From Bacillus sp. FJAT-25509 (GTDB lineage: Bacteria > Bacillota > Bacilli > Bacillales > Bacillaceae_G): a DNA stretch of 64,000 nucleotides. Shown here one piece after another: positions 22,294 to 31,695 of this stretch. The stretch lies in NCBI RefSeq assembly GCF_001420605.1, contig NZ_LJIZ01000013.1, positions 93,955 through 157,954 on the forward strand, written 5' to 3'. The stretch's first letter is position 1, and the number at the start of each line of letters is the position of its first letter. Position numbers and translations under genes: made by a program. The notes beneath the pieces are model-generated. The model made no database searches. It had not been told where the DNA came from and saw only the letters and a list, made by a program, of their open reading frames with translations.

Positions 22294-23376
22294 ATGATAT
22301 TAAAAGAACGAACAGTTCCGTTAGTTATTAAAAAATTGGATGCTCTATTAAGGAGATTACCTAGTGATCATCCCCAATGGTCAAGAATTGAGGAAGATCT
22401 ATTTAAGTACAAAGCAGGTTATCAAGGTGAAAAGTCTTTAGATTATCATCTTAGTTTTTTTCCAAAAGAGCGTAGTTTCATTTTGCATGATGTAAGGTTA
22501 GTCGATGATTTTCAGCACTTTTTTCAAATCGATACGATCATAATAACCCCACGTGTACTAATCATTATTGAGGTAAAGAATTTAATTGGTACTTTGTATT
22601 TTGATCAACACTTTAATCAACTTATTCGATCAATTGATGGGAAAGAAGAGTCTTTTATAAACCCCATTCTTCAAGTTGATAGGCAAAAAAGACAACTTTC
22701 ACAGTGGCTACGAAAACATAATTTTATAAATTTAAGTGTCATTCCTTATGTGGTTGTAAGTAGCCCAAAAACAATCATAAAAGCTTCATCAAATCAAAGT
22801 GAGATTGCTAAAAAAGTTTTTCATTCTGAGTTACTTTATAAAAAAGTTGAGGAGCTAGAATTGAAATTTAAAAGCGATTTTTATACACATAAAGAAATAA
22901 GGAGATTAGCTAAATTATTAATAAAGCAACATCAGCTTTTAGATCAAAATATATTAGATAAGTACAATATTGGTAACATTGAACTTTTAACTGGAGTAAT
23001 TTGCACTAATTGTCATCATTTTTCAATGGTACGAGATAAAGGGAATTGGATATGCAAGAATTGCTTACATGTTTCAAAACTAGCACATATTAGTGCTTTA
23101 GTTGATTACTTTTTGTTAATTGGAAACTCAATAAATAATAAACAAGTTAGAGACTTTCTCCATATACCCTCTATCTACAACGCTTCAAGACTCCTCCGCA
23201 AACTAAACCTACCATCATCGGGAACAACGACGAGTTGTCACAGCAATCCTCTTTTTAGTTTAATTCCAATCCCGCTGTTGTTAAAATTCCATTTCTTGAG
23301 ATTTTTAAAAGGTATTCTGCCATGTGTTTTTTTGTGTATGGCATGTCATTTTCAACCCAAAATGAAATTACGCTGA
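22294..23376 (+). CDS. NERD-domain protein with C-terminal zinc ribbon; 3' end probably frameshifted
   Basis: The nuclease-related domain is at about residues 38-155 (YQGEKSLDYHL, then EVKN at 93-96 as the putative metal/catalytic motif). A four-Cys zinc ribbon follows (C237-x2-C240, C254-x2-C257). Such proteins are widespread in bacilli; DNA processing is suggested by the fold but not proven. It starts at ATG 22294 after AGAGAGGTGAC. The end is odd. After about residue 307 (KLNLPSSG) the frame continues 70 residues antisense to tetR, overlapping it by 122 bases. A one-base shift near 23227 would instead end the protein at TAA 23261-23263, just past the tetR stop. The true product is therefore likely about 320 residues. 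Confidence 0.72.
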   Translation: MILKERTVPLVIKKLDALLRRLPSDHPQWSRIEEDLFKYKAGYQGEKSLDYHLSFFPKERSFILHDVRLVDDFQHFFQIDTIIITPRVLIIIEVKNLIGTLYFDQHFNQLIRSIDGKEESFINPILQVDRQKRQLSQWLRKHNFINLSVIPYVVVSSPKTIIKASSNQSEIAKKVFHSELLYKKVEELELKFKSDFYTHKEIRRLAKLLIKQHQLLDQNILDKYNIGNIELLTGVICTNCHHFSMVRDKGNWICKNCLHVSKLAHISALVDYFLLIGNSINNKQVRDFLHIPSIYNASRLLRKLNLPSSGTTTSCHSNPLFSLIPIPLLLKFHFLRFLKGILPCVFLCMACHFQPKMKLR

Positions 23377-23875
23377 GCGTTGAGCCTGAAATATAACTTA
23401 CTAGTAGGTCACCTGGGACAAGGTATTTATTCTTTTTTGGCTGTATGAATGCAATGCCTCTTTCGAATGTTGTTGATAATACTTCGTAAAGTCTTCTTCT
23501 AAAAATATTTGGTCCTTGTCGTTTTAGGAGGACTTTGTAGAAGTAACTGTTTTTTTCGATGTGTTCGAATAGATGGTAGTAGGATTGTAAGGCCATTCCA
23601 TCGAGTGAGTTTGGATTTCCGTCATACATGCTAAAATCTACATTCTTCATGGCGCTGTCTAAATCAACTAGTTTTTCTTTAACGATTTGGCGGACCATTT
23701 GGTACTTGTCTTCGTAGTGGCTATAAAAGGTTGCTCTATTGACGTTTGCTTTTTTAGTTATATCTTGTACACTGATCGCTTCGAATTCTTTATCTGCTAA
23801 TAGTGTAATTAATGCATCTTGTAAAAGTTGTCTAGTTCGAATGACACGAGGGTCATGATTATTTTTTATGCTCAT
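23255..23875 (-). CDS. TetR/AcrR-family transcriptional regulator
   Basis: 206-residue repressor: the N-terminal HTH at about 35-60 (ISVQDITKKANVNRATFYSHYEDKY) is typical TetR, followed by an all-helical ligand domain of the TetR_C_7 type. It is divergent from an adaptor/MFS efflux pair and very likely represses it. A near-perfect TGTTGCTT/AAACAACA inverted repeat lies in the shared intergenic region. ATG start with AAAGGAGTTTT on the minus strand. Confidence 0.88.
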   Translation of the reverse strand: MSIKNNHDPRVIRTRQLLQDALITLLADKEFEAISVQDITKKANVNRATFYSHYEDKYQMVRQIVKEKLVDLDSAMKNVDFSMYDGNPNSLDGMALQSYYHLFEHIEKNSYFYKVLLKRQGPNIFRRRLYEVLSTTFERGIAFIQPKKNKYLVPGDLLVSYISGSTLSVISFWVENDMPYTKKHMAEYLLKISRNGILTTAGLELN

Positions 23876-23929
23876 TTTAAAACTCCTTTATTAAATAACT
23901 TTAAGAAATTAAACAATTAATAATAGTAG

Positions 23930-24029
23930 TGTTGCTTAAACAACAAATTTTAAATTATTAACGGTTGAGTACGTTTATAAATCAATTATAATTAAAAACT
24001 ATGAGAAGTAAAACGACAATGTGTTGCTT
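23930..24029. promoter_or_regulatory. Candidate TetR operator upstream of the efflux genes
   Basis: TGTTGCTTAAACAACA (23930-23945) is an inverted repeat with one mismatch. The half-site TGTTGCTT recurs at 24022-24029, 92 bases downstream. Both lie between the divergent tetR and adaptor genes. Confidence 0.55.
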
Positions 24030-24083
24030 TACTTTTGTTACCTATATAGAGAAACGATTAAAAATTTAGGAGGAATTTTATTT

Positions 24084-24746
24084 ATGGGGAACATGAAGAA
24101 AATGGTGTTTGTTAACATAATTACTTTAATCATATTAGTTGCTGGTGGATTTGCTGGTTATTACTATTATGATCAATCAACAAATTATATAAAAACGGAT
24201 AATGCTAAAATAGATGGGCAACAAATTGTCATTTCATCTCCTGCTGCTGGTAAGCTTGAGTCATGGTCAGGTTCATTCGGAAAAACATTTTCACCAAATG
24301 AATCAATTGGTAAAGTTTTAACTGCACCTCAAGCAGCTGGAGATACTGCACATGAAGTATCAGTTTCAGTACCTACAAATGCTACGATTGTTCAAGCAAA
24401 TGCAATTAAAGATCAATTGGTTGGTACAGGTTCAACTCTTGGTTATGCATATAACTTAGATAATCTTTGGGTTACTGCAAACATTAAAGAAACTGAAGTG
24501 GAAGATGTGAAAAAAGGTCAAGTGGTTGATGTATATGTTGACGCATATCCAGATACAACTTTAACAGGTACTGTAGAATTTGTTGGATTAACAACTGCAA
24601 ATACATTTAGTTTATTACCTTCTGGAAACTCTAATGCAAACTATACGAAAGTAGAGCAGGTTGTACCTGTAAGAATTGCTTTAGATCATAATAAGTCATT
24701 TGAAATTGTTCCAGGAATGAATGCTTCTGTTCGTATCCATAAGTAA
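24084..24746 (+). CDS. Short HlyD/EmrA-like membrane fusion protein
   Basis: 220 residues with one N-terminal membrane helix (about 8-28) followed by a biotinyl-lipoyl-like domain (YIKTDNAKIDGQQIVISSPAAGKL) and a beta-barrel region (LDNLWVTANIKETEVEDVKKGQ, near residue 130). It lacks the long coiled-coil hairpin of Gram-negative EmrA, as expected where no outer membrane channel must be reached. ATG 24084 follows TAGGAGGAATTTTATTT; the longer frame from 24021 has no ribosome binding site. It is 12 bases before the MFS gene, so the two probably form one pump. Confidence 0.83.
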   Translation: MGNMKKMVFVNIITLIILVAGGFAGYYYYDQSTNYIKTDNAKIDGQQIVISSPAAGKLESWSGSFGKTFSPNESIGKVLTAPQAAGDTAHEVSVSVPTNATIVQANAIKDQLVGTGSTLGYAYNLDNLWVTANIKETEVEDVKKGQVVDVYVDAYPDTTLTGTVEFVGLTTANTFSLLPSGNSNANYTKVEQVVPVRIALDHNKSFEIVPGMNASVRIHK

Positions 24747-24758
24747 GGAGGAATTTCT

Positions 24759-26540
24759 ATGTCTACAGGAATGATCATAGCATATGGAGGGTTTTGCTTA
24801 ATTGTTTTCTTTATTATTAATCGAATTGTATTAAGGAATAAAGAAAATGACCTAAAAATAGATAAAAGAGATGAAATGGTCCAATCTGAAGAACCAAATA
24901 AAATAGAAAAAACTGAAGAAACTCAAAAGAAATCAATTCCATCTGAGTCAAGTGAAAAACAGAGCTTTAGCATGGGAAAAGTTTTGACAGTACTATTACT
25001 AGGTATGTTCATATCGATTTTAAATCAGACGTTAATAAATGTTGCTTTACCGAAGTTAATGGCAGATTTTAATGTAACAACTTCGACTGCACAATGGTTA
25101 TCTACTGGTTTTATGTTAGTGAACGGTATTTTAATTCCAGTCAGTGCTTATTTAGTTGATACATTTACGTATCGTAAATTATTTATCTTTTCGATGATTG
25201 CTTTTACGATTGGTTCAATTATTTGTGCTTTATCAGGTAACTTCCCAATTATGATGGTAGGTCGTGTAGTTCAAGCTGTCGGAGCTGGTATTTTAATGCC
25301 ACTTGGTATGAATATCTTTATGACGATCTTCCCACCTGAAAAACGTGGTGCAGCAATGGGATTAATGGGGATCGCAATGATTCTAGCGCCAGCTATTGGC
25401 CCTACAATAACTGGTTATGTAGTTCAAGATTATTCTTGGCATTTCTTATTTTACGGAATGGCTGTGTTAGGTGTCATTTCAATCATTTTGTCTAACGCTT
25501 GGTTTCATATATCACGTAAACGTTCATTCCCAACATTAGATATTTGGGGAGTAATCAGTTCGTCACTTGGATTCGGAAGTTTATTATATGGATTCAGTGA
25601 AGCCGGTAATAAAGGTTGGGGTAGCACTGAAGTAGTTCTTTCTTTGGTAATTGCATGTATCAGTTTAGGTTTATTTGTGTGGAGAGAATTAACTGCTAAA
25701 CAACCGTTAATAAATTTAAAAGTATTTAAATCTTTTTCATTTACTTACACATTATTAATTAACTTAATCGTTACAACAGCATTATATGGGGGGATGATTT
25801 TACTACCTCTTTATTTACAAAACATTCGTGGGTTTACACCAATTAGAGCAGGATTATTATTACTTCCTGGTTCATTGATAATGGGTGCGCTCGGACCACT
25901 TACGGGTAAATTGTTTGATAAATATGGTATCCGTCCTTTAGCTATTTTTGGTCTACTTATTATGACTTATACAACTTATGAGTTCACTAAGTTGTCTATT
26001 GATACACCATATTTAAAAATTATGTTTTTCTATACTTTACGTTCATTCGGTATGTCATTTATTATGATGCCAATTATGACGGCTGGTTTAAATAAATTGC
26101 CTGTTAAGATGATTTCTCACGGTACTGCAACACAAAATACACTACGACAAGTTGCAGGTTCGGTCGGTACAGCGGTGCTCGTTACAATTATGACGACTCA
26201 AACGACAAATCATTTGGCTGACTTTTCAAATGAAGTGACTTCAACGAATTCTTTCATTATGGATTGGGTTCATCAAACAGGCGCACAGTTAGCCGCTGCA
26301 GCTGGAGTAACACCTTCCCAAGGCGGAGCTTTAGCAGTTACAACGCTTTATAGTCAGGCATCTAAATTAGCATCTATCAATGGAATCAATGATGCATTTA
26401 TTTTTGCAACTGTATTATCAGGTATCGCATTAGTGCTTTCATTCTTTATGGGAAGTACAAAGAGCAGAAAGGTTGCACAACCTAAATCTAAATCTAAAAA
26501 TCAAAATAAGCAGCAATCTTCAGAAACGATTGCATCTTAA
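24759..26540 (+). CDS. DHA2-family MFS drug exporter with extra N-terminal helix
   Basis: 593 residues. A 14-helix DHA2 (EmrB/QacA) transporter core begins near residue 73; LNQTLINVALPKLMADFNVTTSTAQWLSTGFML is its motif D1/A region and GRVVQAVGAGILMPLG is motif C-like. In front is an additional hydrophobic helix (4-24) and a roughly 48-residue highly charged Lys/Glu linker, not part of typical EmrB. The C-terminus is a short Lys/Ser/Gln tail. With the preceding adaptor and divergent TetR it forms a regulated multidrug efflux unit; substrates cannot be told from sequence. Terminator immediately downstream. Confidence 0.88.
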   Translation: MSTGMIIAYGGFCLIVFFIINRIVLRNKENDLKIDKRDEMVQSEEPNKIEKTEETQKKSIPSESSEKQSFSMGKVLTVLLLGMFISILNQTLINVALPKLMADFNVTTSTAQWLSTGFMLVNGILIPVSAYLVDTFTYRKLFIFSMIAFTIGSIICALSGNFPIMMVGRVVQAVGAGILMPLGMNIFMTIFPPEKRGAAMGLMGIAMILAPAIGPTITGYVVQDYSWHFLFYGMAVLGVISIILSNAWFHISRKRSFPTLDIWGVISSSLGFGSLLYGFSEAGNKGWGSTEVVLSLVIACISLGLFVWRELTAKQPLINLKVFKSFSFTYTLLINLIVTTALYGGMILLPLYLQNIRGFTPIRAGLLLLPGSLIMGALGPLTGKLFDKYGIRPLAIFGLLIMTYTTYEFTKLSIDTPYLKIMFFYTLRSFGMSFIMMPIMTAGLNKLPVKMISHGTATQNTLRQVAGSVGTAVLVTIMTTQTTNHLADFSNEVTSTNSFIMDWVHQTGAQLAAAAGVTPSQGGALAVTTLYSQASKLASINGINDAFIFATVLSGIALVLSFFMGSTKSRKVAQPKSKSKNQNKQQSSETIAS

Positions 26541-26545
26541 AAATG

Positions 26546-26577
26546 AACCAGTTCATGTATTGAACTGGTTTTTTTTT
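26546..26577 (+). terminator. Terminator after the efflux operon
   Basis: AACCAGTTCA pairs perfectly with TGAACTGGTT (loop TGTAT), then T7. Confidence 0.93.
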
Positions 26578-26611
26578 CGACAATTATCACTATATTTTAA
26601 CTTGTGGGAAT

Positions 26612-26642
26612 TGTGAATAACTTTCTGTGGATTTGTGGATAA
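26612..26642. other. Two DnaA-box-like sites upstream of nuo
   Basis: TGTGAATAA (26612-26620) and TGTGGATAA (26634-26642) are complements of TTATTCACA and TTATCCACA, both fitting TTWTNCACA. Only two good sites, so significance is uncertain. Confidence 0.35.
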
Positions 26643-26792
26643 CTCTTATACTAATATAAAGTTATAGTTAGTGATTACAATGATCAAAATATTAGAATTT
26701 TATTAGAACGACATACATATAAGATAAATAAAGAATAATGGAATTTATTTTCCAACTATATCATTCAATTTTCAGATTAATGGCAATAAATA

Positions 26793-26822
26793 TCGACACG
26801 TTTTTGTCACATTTGTTATAAT
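26793..26822 (+). promoter_or_regulatory. nuo operon promoter
   Basis: -35 TCGACA, 18-base spacer, perfect extended -10 TGTTATAAT (TATAAT 26817-26822). A GACA...TGTC inverted pair (26795-26808) lies inside the spacer. The leader is about 95 nt. Confidence 0.7.
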
Positions 26823-26925
26823 GGATACGATTACAAAACTGAATAGTAAAAATTAATGAAAAATACATTATATTTATAATAAGTATATAATGTAGAGCTC
26901 TGTAGTTAGAGGAGGGACAAGTTTC

Positions 26926-27294
26926 GTGAATGCTTATTTAAATAATTATGTGATCGTAGTTGTGTTTCTAGTTATAGGAATTGCGCTTCCAGTTGTCGCA
27001 CTCTCGGTAATAGGTAAAATTTTAAGACCGAATGTACCAACTGAAGCAAAAGCAACGACCTATGAAAGTGGTATTGAACCATTTCATGATGCGAAGGTTC
27101 GTTTCCACGCTGGATATTACATTTTTGCACTATTATTCGTTATTTTCGATGTTGAAACTGTTTTCTTATATCCGTGGGCGGTTGCATATGATCAATTAGG
27201 CCTTTTTGCTTTTGTAGAGATGATTATTTTTATTCTTATGCTACTACTTGGACTTATTTATGCTTGGAAGAAGAAGGTGTTGAAATGGTTATGA
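26926..27294 (+). CDS. nuoA: NADH dehydrogenase-like complex subunit A
   Basis: Membrane subunit of complex I, 122 residues, three helices. Conserved [11 protein letters not shown] loop and the acidic [15 protein letters not shown] motif in helix 2. It starts with GTG after GAGGAGGGACAAG. First of eleven genes; the operon lacks nuoE, F and G, so like other Bacillus complexes it has no classical NADH-oxidising module and its electron donor is uncertain. Confidence 0.95.
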   Translation: MNAYLNNYVIVVVFLVIGIALPVVALSVIGKILRPNVPTEAKATTYESGIEPFHDAKVRFHAGYYIFALLFVIFDVETVFLYPWAVAYDQLGLFAFVEMIIFILMLLLGLIYAWKKKVLKWL

Positions 27295-27803
27295 AGTTAG
27301 ATGGAATTTCTGTTGCTGAAATGGAAGAACTCCAAAAGAATATTTTTTTCACGACTTTGGAAGAAGTGAAGGCATGGGCAAGAAGTAACTCGTTATGGCC
27401 ATTAACATTCGGGTTAGCTTGTTGTGCAATTGAAATGATGGGTGTAGGTTCATCTCATTATGACTTAGACCGATTTGGATCATTTTTCCGTACTTCTCCT
27501 CGTCAATCTGACTGTATGATTGTTTCTGGAACTGTTACGAAAAAGATGGCGCCGATTGTTAAACGCTTATATGATCAAATGCCTGAACCAAAATGGGTAA
27601 TTGCGATGGGCTCATGTGCAACTGCTGGTGGACCATATGTTAACTCGTATGCAGTTGTTAAAGGAGTGGACCAGATCGTTCCTGTAGATGTGTATATCCC
27701 TGGATGTCCTCCGAATCCAGCAGCATTAATTTATGGAATTAACAAATTGAAAGAGAAGATTCGTTACGAAGCTAAAACTGGAAAGCAGGTGACGAATAAG
27801 TGA
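27285..27803 (+). CDS. nuoB: NADH dehydrogenase-like complex subunit B
   Basis: Carries the terminal N2 4Fe-4S cluster that passes electrons to quinone. 172 residues. Cys ligands: the tandem pair in [10 protein letters not shown], then [11 protein letters not shown] and [10 protein letters not shown] 27285 is chosen because AAGAAGGTG lies eight bases upstream; ATG 27291 would give a classic ATGA overlap with nuoA, and TTG 27264 is longer. Translationally coupled to nuoA. Confidence 0.96.
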   Translation: MVMKLDGISVAEMEELQKNIFFTTLEEVKAWARSNSLWPLTFGLACCAIEMMGVGSSHYDLDRFGSFFRTSPRQSDCMIVSGTVTKKMAPIVKRLYDQMPEPKWVIAMGSCATAGGPYVNSYAVVKGVDQIVPVDVYIPGCPPNPAALIYGINKLKEKIRYEAKTGKQVTNK

Positions 27804-29134
27804 GTGAAGATAAGTCAAAAGAACAGTTAAAGAAAGAAGCAGCCGAGAAGGCAAAAGAAGCAGCTCGACGTAAGATGGAACAGTTGAAGGCTGAAAAGGA
27901 AGCTGCAAAAAATACTGAAGTTCAAAAAGAAGAAGTTCCTGTAGTTGAGGAACCAACTGTTGAAAATGAAGTTAAACAAGAGGAACCAGCTTCAGAAGAT
28001 GAAAAAGCGAAAGCACTTGCACTGGCTAAAGCAAAAGCAGTAGCAGCAGCGAAGGCAAAGGCGGCAGCAATCGCAAAACAAAAAGCTGCTGAAGCTAGCG
28101 AACAAGCTGAAGCAGAAGAGCCAGAGCCGACTTCTGATGATGATAAAGCAAAGGCCTTAGCAGCGGCGAAGGCAAAAGCTGTAGCGGCAGCAAAAGCAAA
28201 GGCAGCAGCAATTGCGAAACAAAAAGCAGCGGAAGCGGGCGAACAGGCTGAAGCAGAAGAGCCAGAGGTGACTTCAGACGATGATAAGGCAAAGGCCTTA
28301 GCAGCGGCGAAGGCAAAAGCAGTAGCGGCAGCAAAAGCAAAGGCAGCGGCATTAGCGAAGCAAAAAGCATCAGAGGGTGGAGAAGCTCCGGCAGATGGTG
28401 CAGATGATGAAAAAGCGAAAGCACTTGCAGCAGCAAAGGCAAAAGCAGTAGCGGCAGCAAAAGCAAAGGCAGCGGCATTGGCGAAACAAAAAGCAGCAGG
28501 TGGAGAAGACACTGCAACTGCTGGATCGGACGATGAAGCGGCAAAAGCAAAAGCGAAGGCCATTGCAGTTGCGAAGGCAAAAGCAGCAGCAGCAGCAAAA
28601 GCGAAAGGTAAAACAGATGGTGGTAAAGAGGCTCCAATTGAAGAAGTGAAAGCTTCTCATAACCAACCATTATTAGATGAGGTAAAGGCATTAATTGAAA
28701 AAGAGTTTGGAGCGGAAGTTTTTGAGGAAGCAATTATTAATACGCTATCTAAACATGATCCAACTTTTACAATTAAAAGAGATGCTTATTTTAAGGTAGC
28801 ACAGTTCTTAAAGAATAATGAACAGCTACAATTTACTTATTTATCTGGATTACATGGAACTGATTTTGTAGAGTACATGGAAGTTTACTCTTACATATAT
28901 TCATATAAACGTAAACATGGAATCGCTTTAAAAGTAAGAGCAGACCGTGAACAACCTATAGTTGATAGTATTACTCCAATTTGGGAAGGTGCAAACTGGC
29001 CAGAGCGTGAGACTTACGACTTACTTGGAATTCAGTTTGAAGGACATCCAAAGTTAGAGCGTATATTACTGCCAGATAATTGGGTTGGCTATCCACTAAG
29101 AAAAGATTACGTTCAATTTGACGAGGGGGTGTAG
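27800..29134 (+). CDS. nuoC: Complex I subunit C with long Ala/Lys-rich repeat extension
   Basis: 444 residues, more than twice the core NuoC. Residues 1-66 are Lys/Glu-rich, and 67-278 are four near-identical tandem units plus a partial one (47, 47, 42, 42 residues) built on [28 protein letters not shown]. The conserved 30-kDa subunit domain follows at about 285-444 ([43 protein letters not shown]). GTG start overlaps the nuoB stop by four bases. The extension is probably a soluble alpha-helical or coiled arm. Alanine/lysine-rich NuoC extensions are known in the B. cereus lineage; the function is unknown. Confidence 0.93.
   Translation: MSEDKSKEQLKKEAAEKAKEAARRKMEQLKAEKEAAKNTEVQKEEVPVVEEPTVENEVKQEEPASEDEKAKALALAKAKAVAAAKAKAAAIAKQKAAEASEQAEAEEPEPTSDDDKAKALAAAKAKAVAAAKAKAAAIAKQKAAEAGEQAEAEEPEVTSDDDKAKALAAAKAKAVAAAKAKAAALAKQKASEGGEAPADGADDEKAKALAAAKAKAVAAAKAKAAALAKQKAAGGEDTATAGSDDEAAKAKAKAIAVAKAKAAAAAKAKGKTDGGKEAPIEEVKASHNQPLLDEVKALIEKEFGAEVFEEAIINTLSKHDPTFTIKRDAYFKVAQFLKNNEQLQFTYLSGLHGTDFVEYMEVYSYIYSYKRKHGIALKVRADREQPIVDSITPIWEGANWPERETYDLLGIQFEGHPKLERILLPDNWVGYPLRKDYVQFDEGV
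27998..28634 (+). repeat. Tandem repeats inside nuoC
   Basis: Units begin near 27998, 28139, 28280, 28406 and 28532 (141, 141, 126 and 126 bases, last partial). GCA/GCG/AAA/AAG codons alternate. DNA identity between units is high, so the copy number is prone to change. Confidence 0.88.
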
Positions 29135-29142
29135 GATAAGCC

Positions 29143-30243
29143 ATGATTCGTACGGAAGAAATGCTATTAAATGTCGGACCTCAGCATCCAAGTACACACG
29201 GTGTATTTCGTCTTGTGTTAAAGATTGATGGAGAGATCATTAAAGAGGCGACACCTGTCATCGGTTATCTACACCGTGGTACAGAGAAAATCGCTGAAAA
29301 TCTTCAATATACACAGATTATTCCATATACAGATCGTATGGATTATCTATCAGCAATGACCAATAACTATGTTATCTGCCATGCTGTTGAAACAATGATG
29401 GATATTAAAGTTCCAGAACGCGCGGAGTATTTACGCGTTATTTCAATGGAATTAGGGCGCGTTGCTAGTCACTTAGTTTGGTGGGGTACAAACCTTCTAG
29501 ATATTGGAGCAGTGAGTCCATTCCTTTATGCTTTCCGTGAGCGTGAAATGATTATCAATCTATTAAATGAGCTTTGTGGAGCGAGGTTGACTTTTAACTA
29601 CATGCGTGTAGGTGGGGTTAAGTGGGATGCTCCTGAAGGTTGGATTGAAAAAGTAAAAGAATTTATTCCTTATATGAGAGAGCAATTAAAAGGATATCAC
29701 GATTTAGTTTCTGGTAATGAAATCTTTATTAATCGTGTAAAAGGTATTGGTGCATATTCACAAGAAGATGCAATTAATTTTTCATTAAGTGGTGCAAATC
29801 TTCGTTGTACTGGTGTTAAATATGATCTACGAAAAGATGCTCCTTATTCTATTTACGATCGCTTTGATTTTGATGTACCAGTAGGGACAGTTGGCGATGC
29901 ATGGGATCGTTATATGTGCAGAATGCTAGAAATTGAAGAGTCATTAAAGATTTTAGAACAAGCTGTTGAACAATTCCCTGCTGAAGGTGATATTTTAGCA
30001 AAAGTTCCTAAAATCATCAAAGCTCCTAAAGGTGAAGGATACGTTAGAATCGAGTCACCACGTGGAGAAATCGGTTGCTATATTGCAAGTGATGGAAAAA
30101 AAGAGCCGTATCGTTTGAAATTTAGACGACCATCGTTTTATAACCTGCAAATTCTTCCAAAGTTATTAAAAGGCGAAAACATCGCGAACTTAATTACTAT
30201 TTTAGGTGGTATTGATATTGTACTTGGGGAGGTAGACGGATAA
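29143..30243 (+). CDS. nuoD: NADH dehydrogenase-like complex subunit D
   Basis: 49-kDa-type subunit, 366 residues, forming the quinone pocket with NuoB. Signatures: LNVGPQHPSTHGVFRLVLK at the N-terminus, GYLHRGTEKIAEN, MELGRVASHLVWWG, and the C-terminal GGIDIVLGEVDG. Eight bases after nuoC; its stop overlaps the nuoH start by one base. Confidence 0.97.
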   Translation: MIRTEEMLLNVGPQHPSTHGVFRLVLKIDGEIIKEATPVIGYLHRGTEKIAENLQYTQIIPYTDRMDYLSAMTNNYVICHAVETMMDIKVPERAEYLRVISMELGRVASHLVWWGTNLLDIGAVSPFLYAFREREMIINLLNELCGARLTFNYMRVGGVKWDAPEGWIEKVKEFIPYMREQLKGYHDLVSGNEIFINRVKGIGAYSQEDAINFSLSGANLRCTGVKYDLRKDAPYSIYDRFDFDVPVGTVGDAWDRYMCRMLEIEESLKILEQAVEQFPAEGDILAKVPKIIKAPKGEGYVRIESPRGEIGCYIASDGKKEPYRLKFRRPSFYNLQILPKLLKGENIANLITILGGIDIVLGEVDG

Positions 30244-31244
30244 TGATAGAAAATCTTCTACAAAGTACACCGTCTTGGATTAATTTTCTCATCTATTTAG
30301 GCTTAGGCGTTATTTTTCTATTTGTAGTTTTAGGTTTCGTTACGTTTGGAATCCTATCAGAACGTAAAGTAATGGGTTTCATGCAAGGTCGTATTGGACC
30401 TAACCAAGTTGGTGGACGTTATGGTTTACTTCAAACTGTTGCTGACGTATTAAAACTACTTTTAAAAGAAGATACAATTCCAAAAGCGGCAGATAAACCA
30501 TTATTTATACTTGCACCGATCATTGCATTTGCACCAGCGTTTATGGTATTAGCAACTCTACCTTTTACAGATAACTTACAGTTTGCTGATATTGGTGTTG
30601 GATTACTTTACTATATTGCTGTTTCAGGATTAACAACAGTTGGTGTTGTTACAGCGGGGTGGGCTTCAAATAACAAGTACTCACTTATTGGTGGTATGCG
30701 TGCTGCAGCACAGATGATTTCATACGAAATTCCGTTAGTAATGAGCGTATTAGGTGTTATTTTATTAACTGGAAGCTTAAATTTAAATGATATTGTTAAT
30801 GCACAAGGGAATGTATGGTTCATTGTAACTCAGCCGATTGCTTTTATCGTTTTCTTAATCGCAGCCGTAGCAGAATTAAACCGTACACCTTTTGACTTAC
30901 CTGAGGCTGAGTCAGAACTAGTAGCAGGTTATCATACAGAGTTTTCAGGATTCCGTTGGGCATTCTTTATGCTTTCAGAGTATGTTTACTTTTTTGCAAT
31001 GTGTTCGTTAATTACGATTCTATTTTTAGGCGGATGGAAACCAATTGCGGGTCTAGACTTTATTCCTGGAGCTGTTTGGTTCTCTTTAAAATTTAGTGTA
31101 ATTTTATATTTATTAATTTGGTTCCGTGTAACATTCCCACGTTTACGTGCTGATCAATTAATGGAGTTCGGTTGGAAAGTATTGTTACCAGTTTCATTAG
31201 CTAATATTTTAATAACTGCATTAGTAAAAAGCTTGTTCTTCTAA
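30243..31244 (+). CDS. nuoH: NADH dehydrogenase-like complex subunit H
   Basis: Membrane subunit, 333 residues, eight helices, making the floor of the quinone site and the E-channel. ERKVMGFMQGRIGPNQVGG near residue 40 and AELNRTPFDLPEAESELVAGYHTEFSG near residue 213 are diagnostic. Confidence 0.97.
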   Translation: MIENLLQSTPSWINFLIYLGLGVIFLFVVLGFVTFGILSERKVMGFMQGRIGPNQVGGRYGLLQTVADVLKLLLKEDTIPKAADKPLFILAPIIAFAPAFMVLATLPFTDNLQFADIGVGLLYYIAVSGLTTVGVVTAGWASNNKYSLIGGMRAAAQMISYEIPLVMSVLGVILLTGSLNLNDIVNAQGNVWFIVTQPIAFIVFLIAAVAELNRTPFDLPEAESELVAGYHTEFSGFRWAFFMLSEYVYFFAMCSLITILFLGGWKPIAGLDFIPGAVWFSLKFSVILYLLIWFRVTFPRLRADQLMEFGWKVLLPVSLANILITALVKSLFF

Positions 31245-31275
31245 ACAAATAGACCAATCTAAAGGGGTGTGAGTC

Positions 31276-31695
31276 ATGATTGGGTTAGTAAAAGGTTTAA
31301 AATATACTCTTCAAAATTTAACGCGCGAGAAAGTGACGTATGATTATCCAAATCAGCCGATTCCGTTACCAGATCGTTTTCGTGGAATTCAAAAGTTTTA
31401 TCCAGAAAAATGTATTGTTTGTAATCAGTGTTCAGCAATCTGTCCAACAGACTGTATTACATTAACTGGGAAAAAACATCCTGATCCTACGAAAAAAGGA
31501 AAAATTATCGACACATATGATATTAATTTCGAGATTTGTATTTTATGTGATTTATGTACAGAAGTTTGTCCAACAGAAGCGATTATTATGACTAATAACT
31601 TTGAACTTGCTGAATATTCACGTGATGAATTATTTAAAGACCTTCAATGGCTTGATGAAAATGATCAAAACATTCGAAAGGAGAATAAAGCATGA
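31276..31695 (+). CDS. nuoI: NADH dehydrogenase-like complex subunit I (two 4Fe-4S)
   Basis: 139 residues carrying clusters N6a/b: CIVCNQCSAICPTDC and CILCDLCTEVCPTEA, each CxxCxxCxxxC(P). The N-terminal amphipathic VKGLKYTLQNLTREKVTYDYP lies on the membrane. Ribosome binding site AAAGGGGTGTGAG. It overlaps nuoJ by four bases. Confidence 0.96.
   Translation: MIGLVKGLKYTLQNLTREKVTYDYPNQPIPLPDRFRGIQKFYPEKCIVCNQCSAICPTDCITLTGKKHPDPTKKGKIIDTYDINFEICILCDLCTEVCPTEAIIMTNNFELAEYSRDELFKDLQWLDENDQNIRKENKA

Noticed and set aside
27922..28733. Long antisense ORFs over nuoC
   Set aside because: They arise from the GCN/AAR repeat composition of the sense strand and encode Ala/Phe/Ser or Leu/Pro low-complexity strings without a ribosome binding site.
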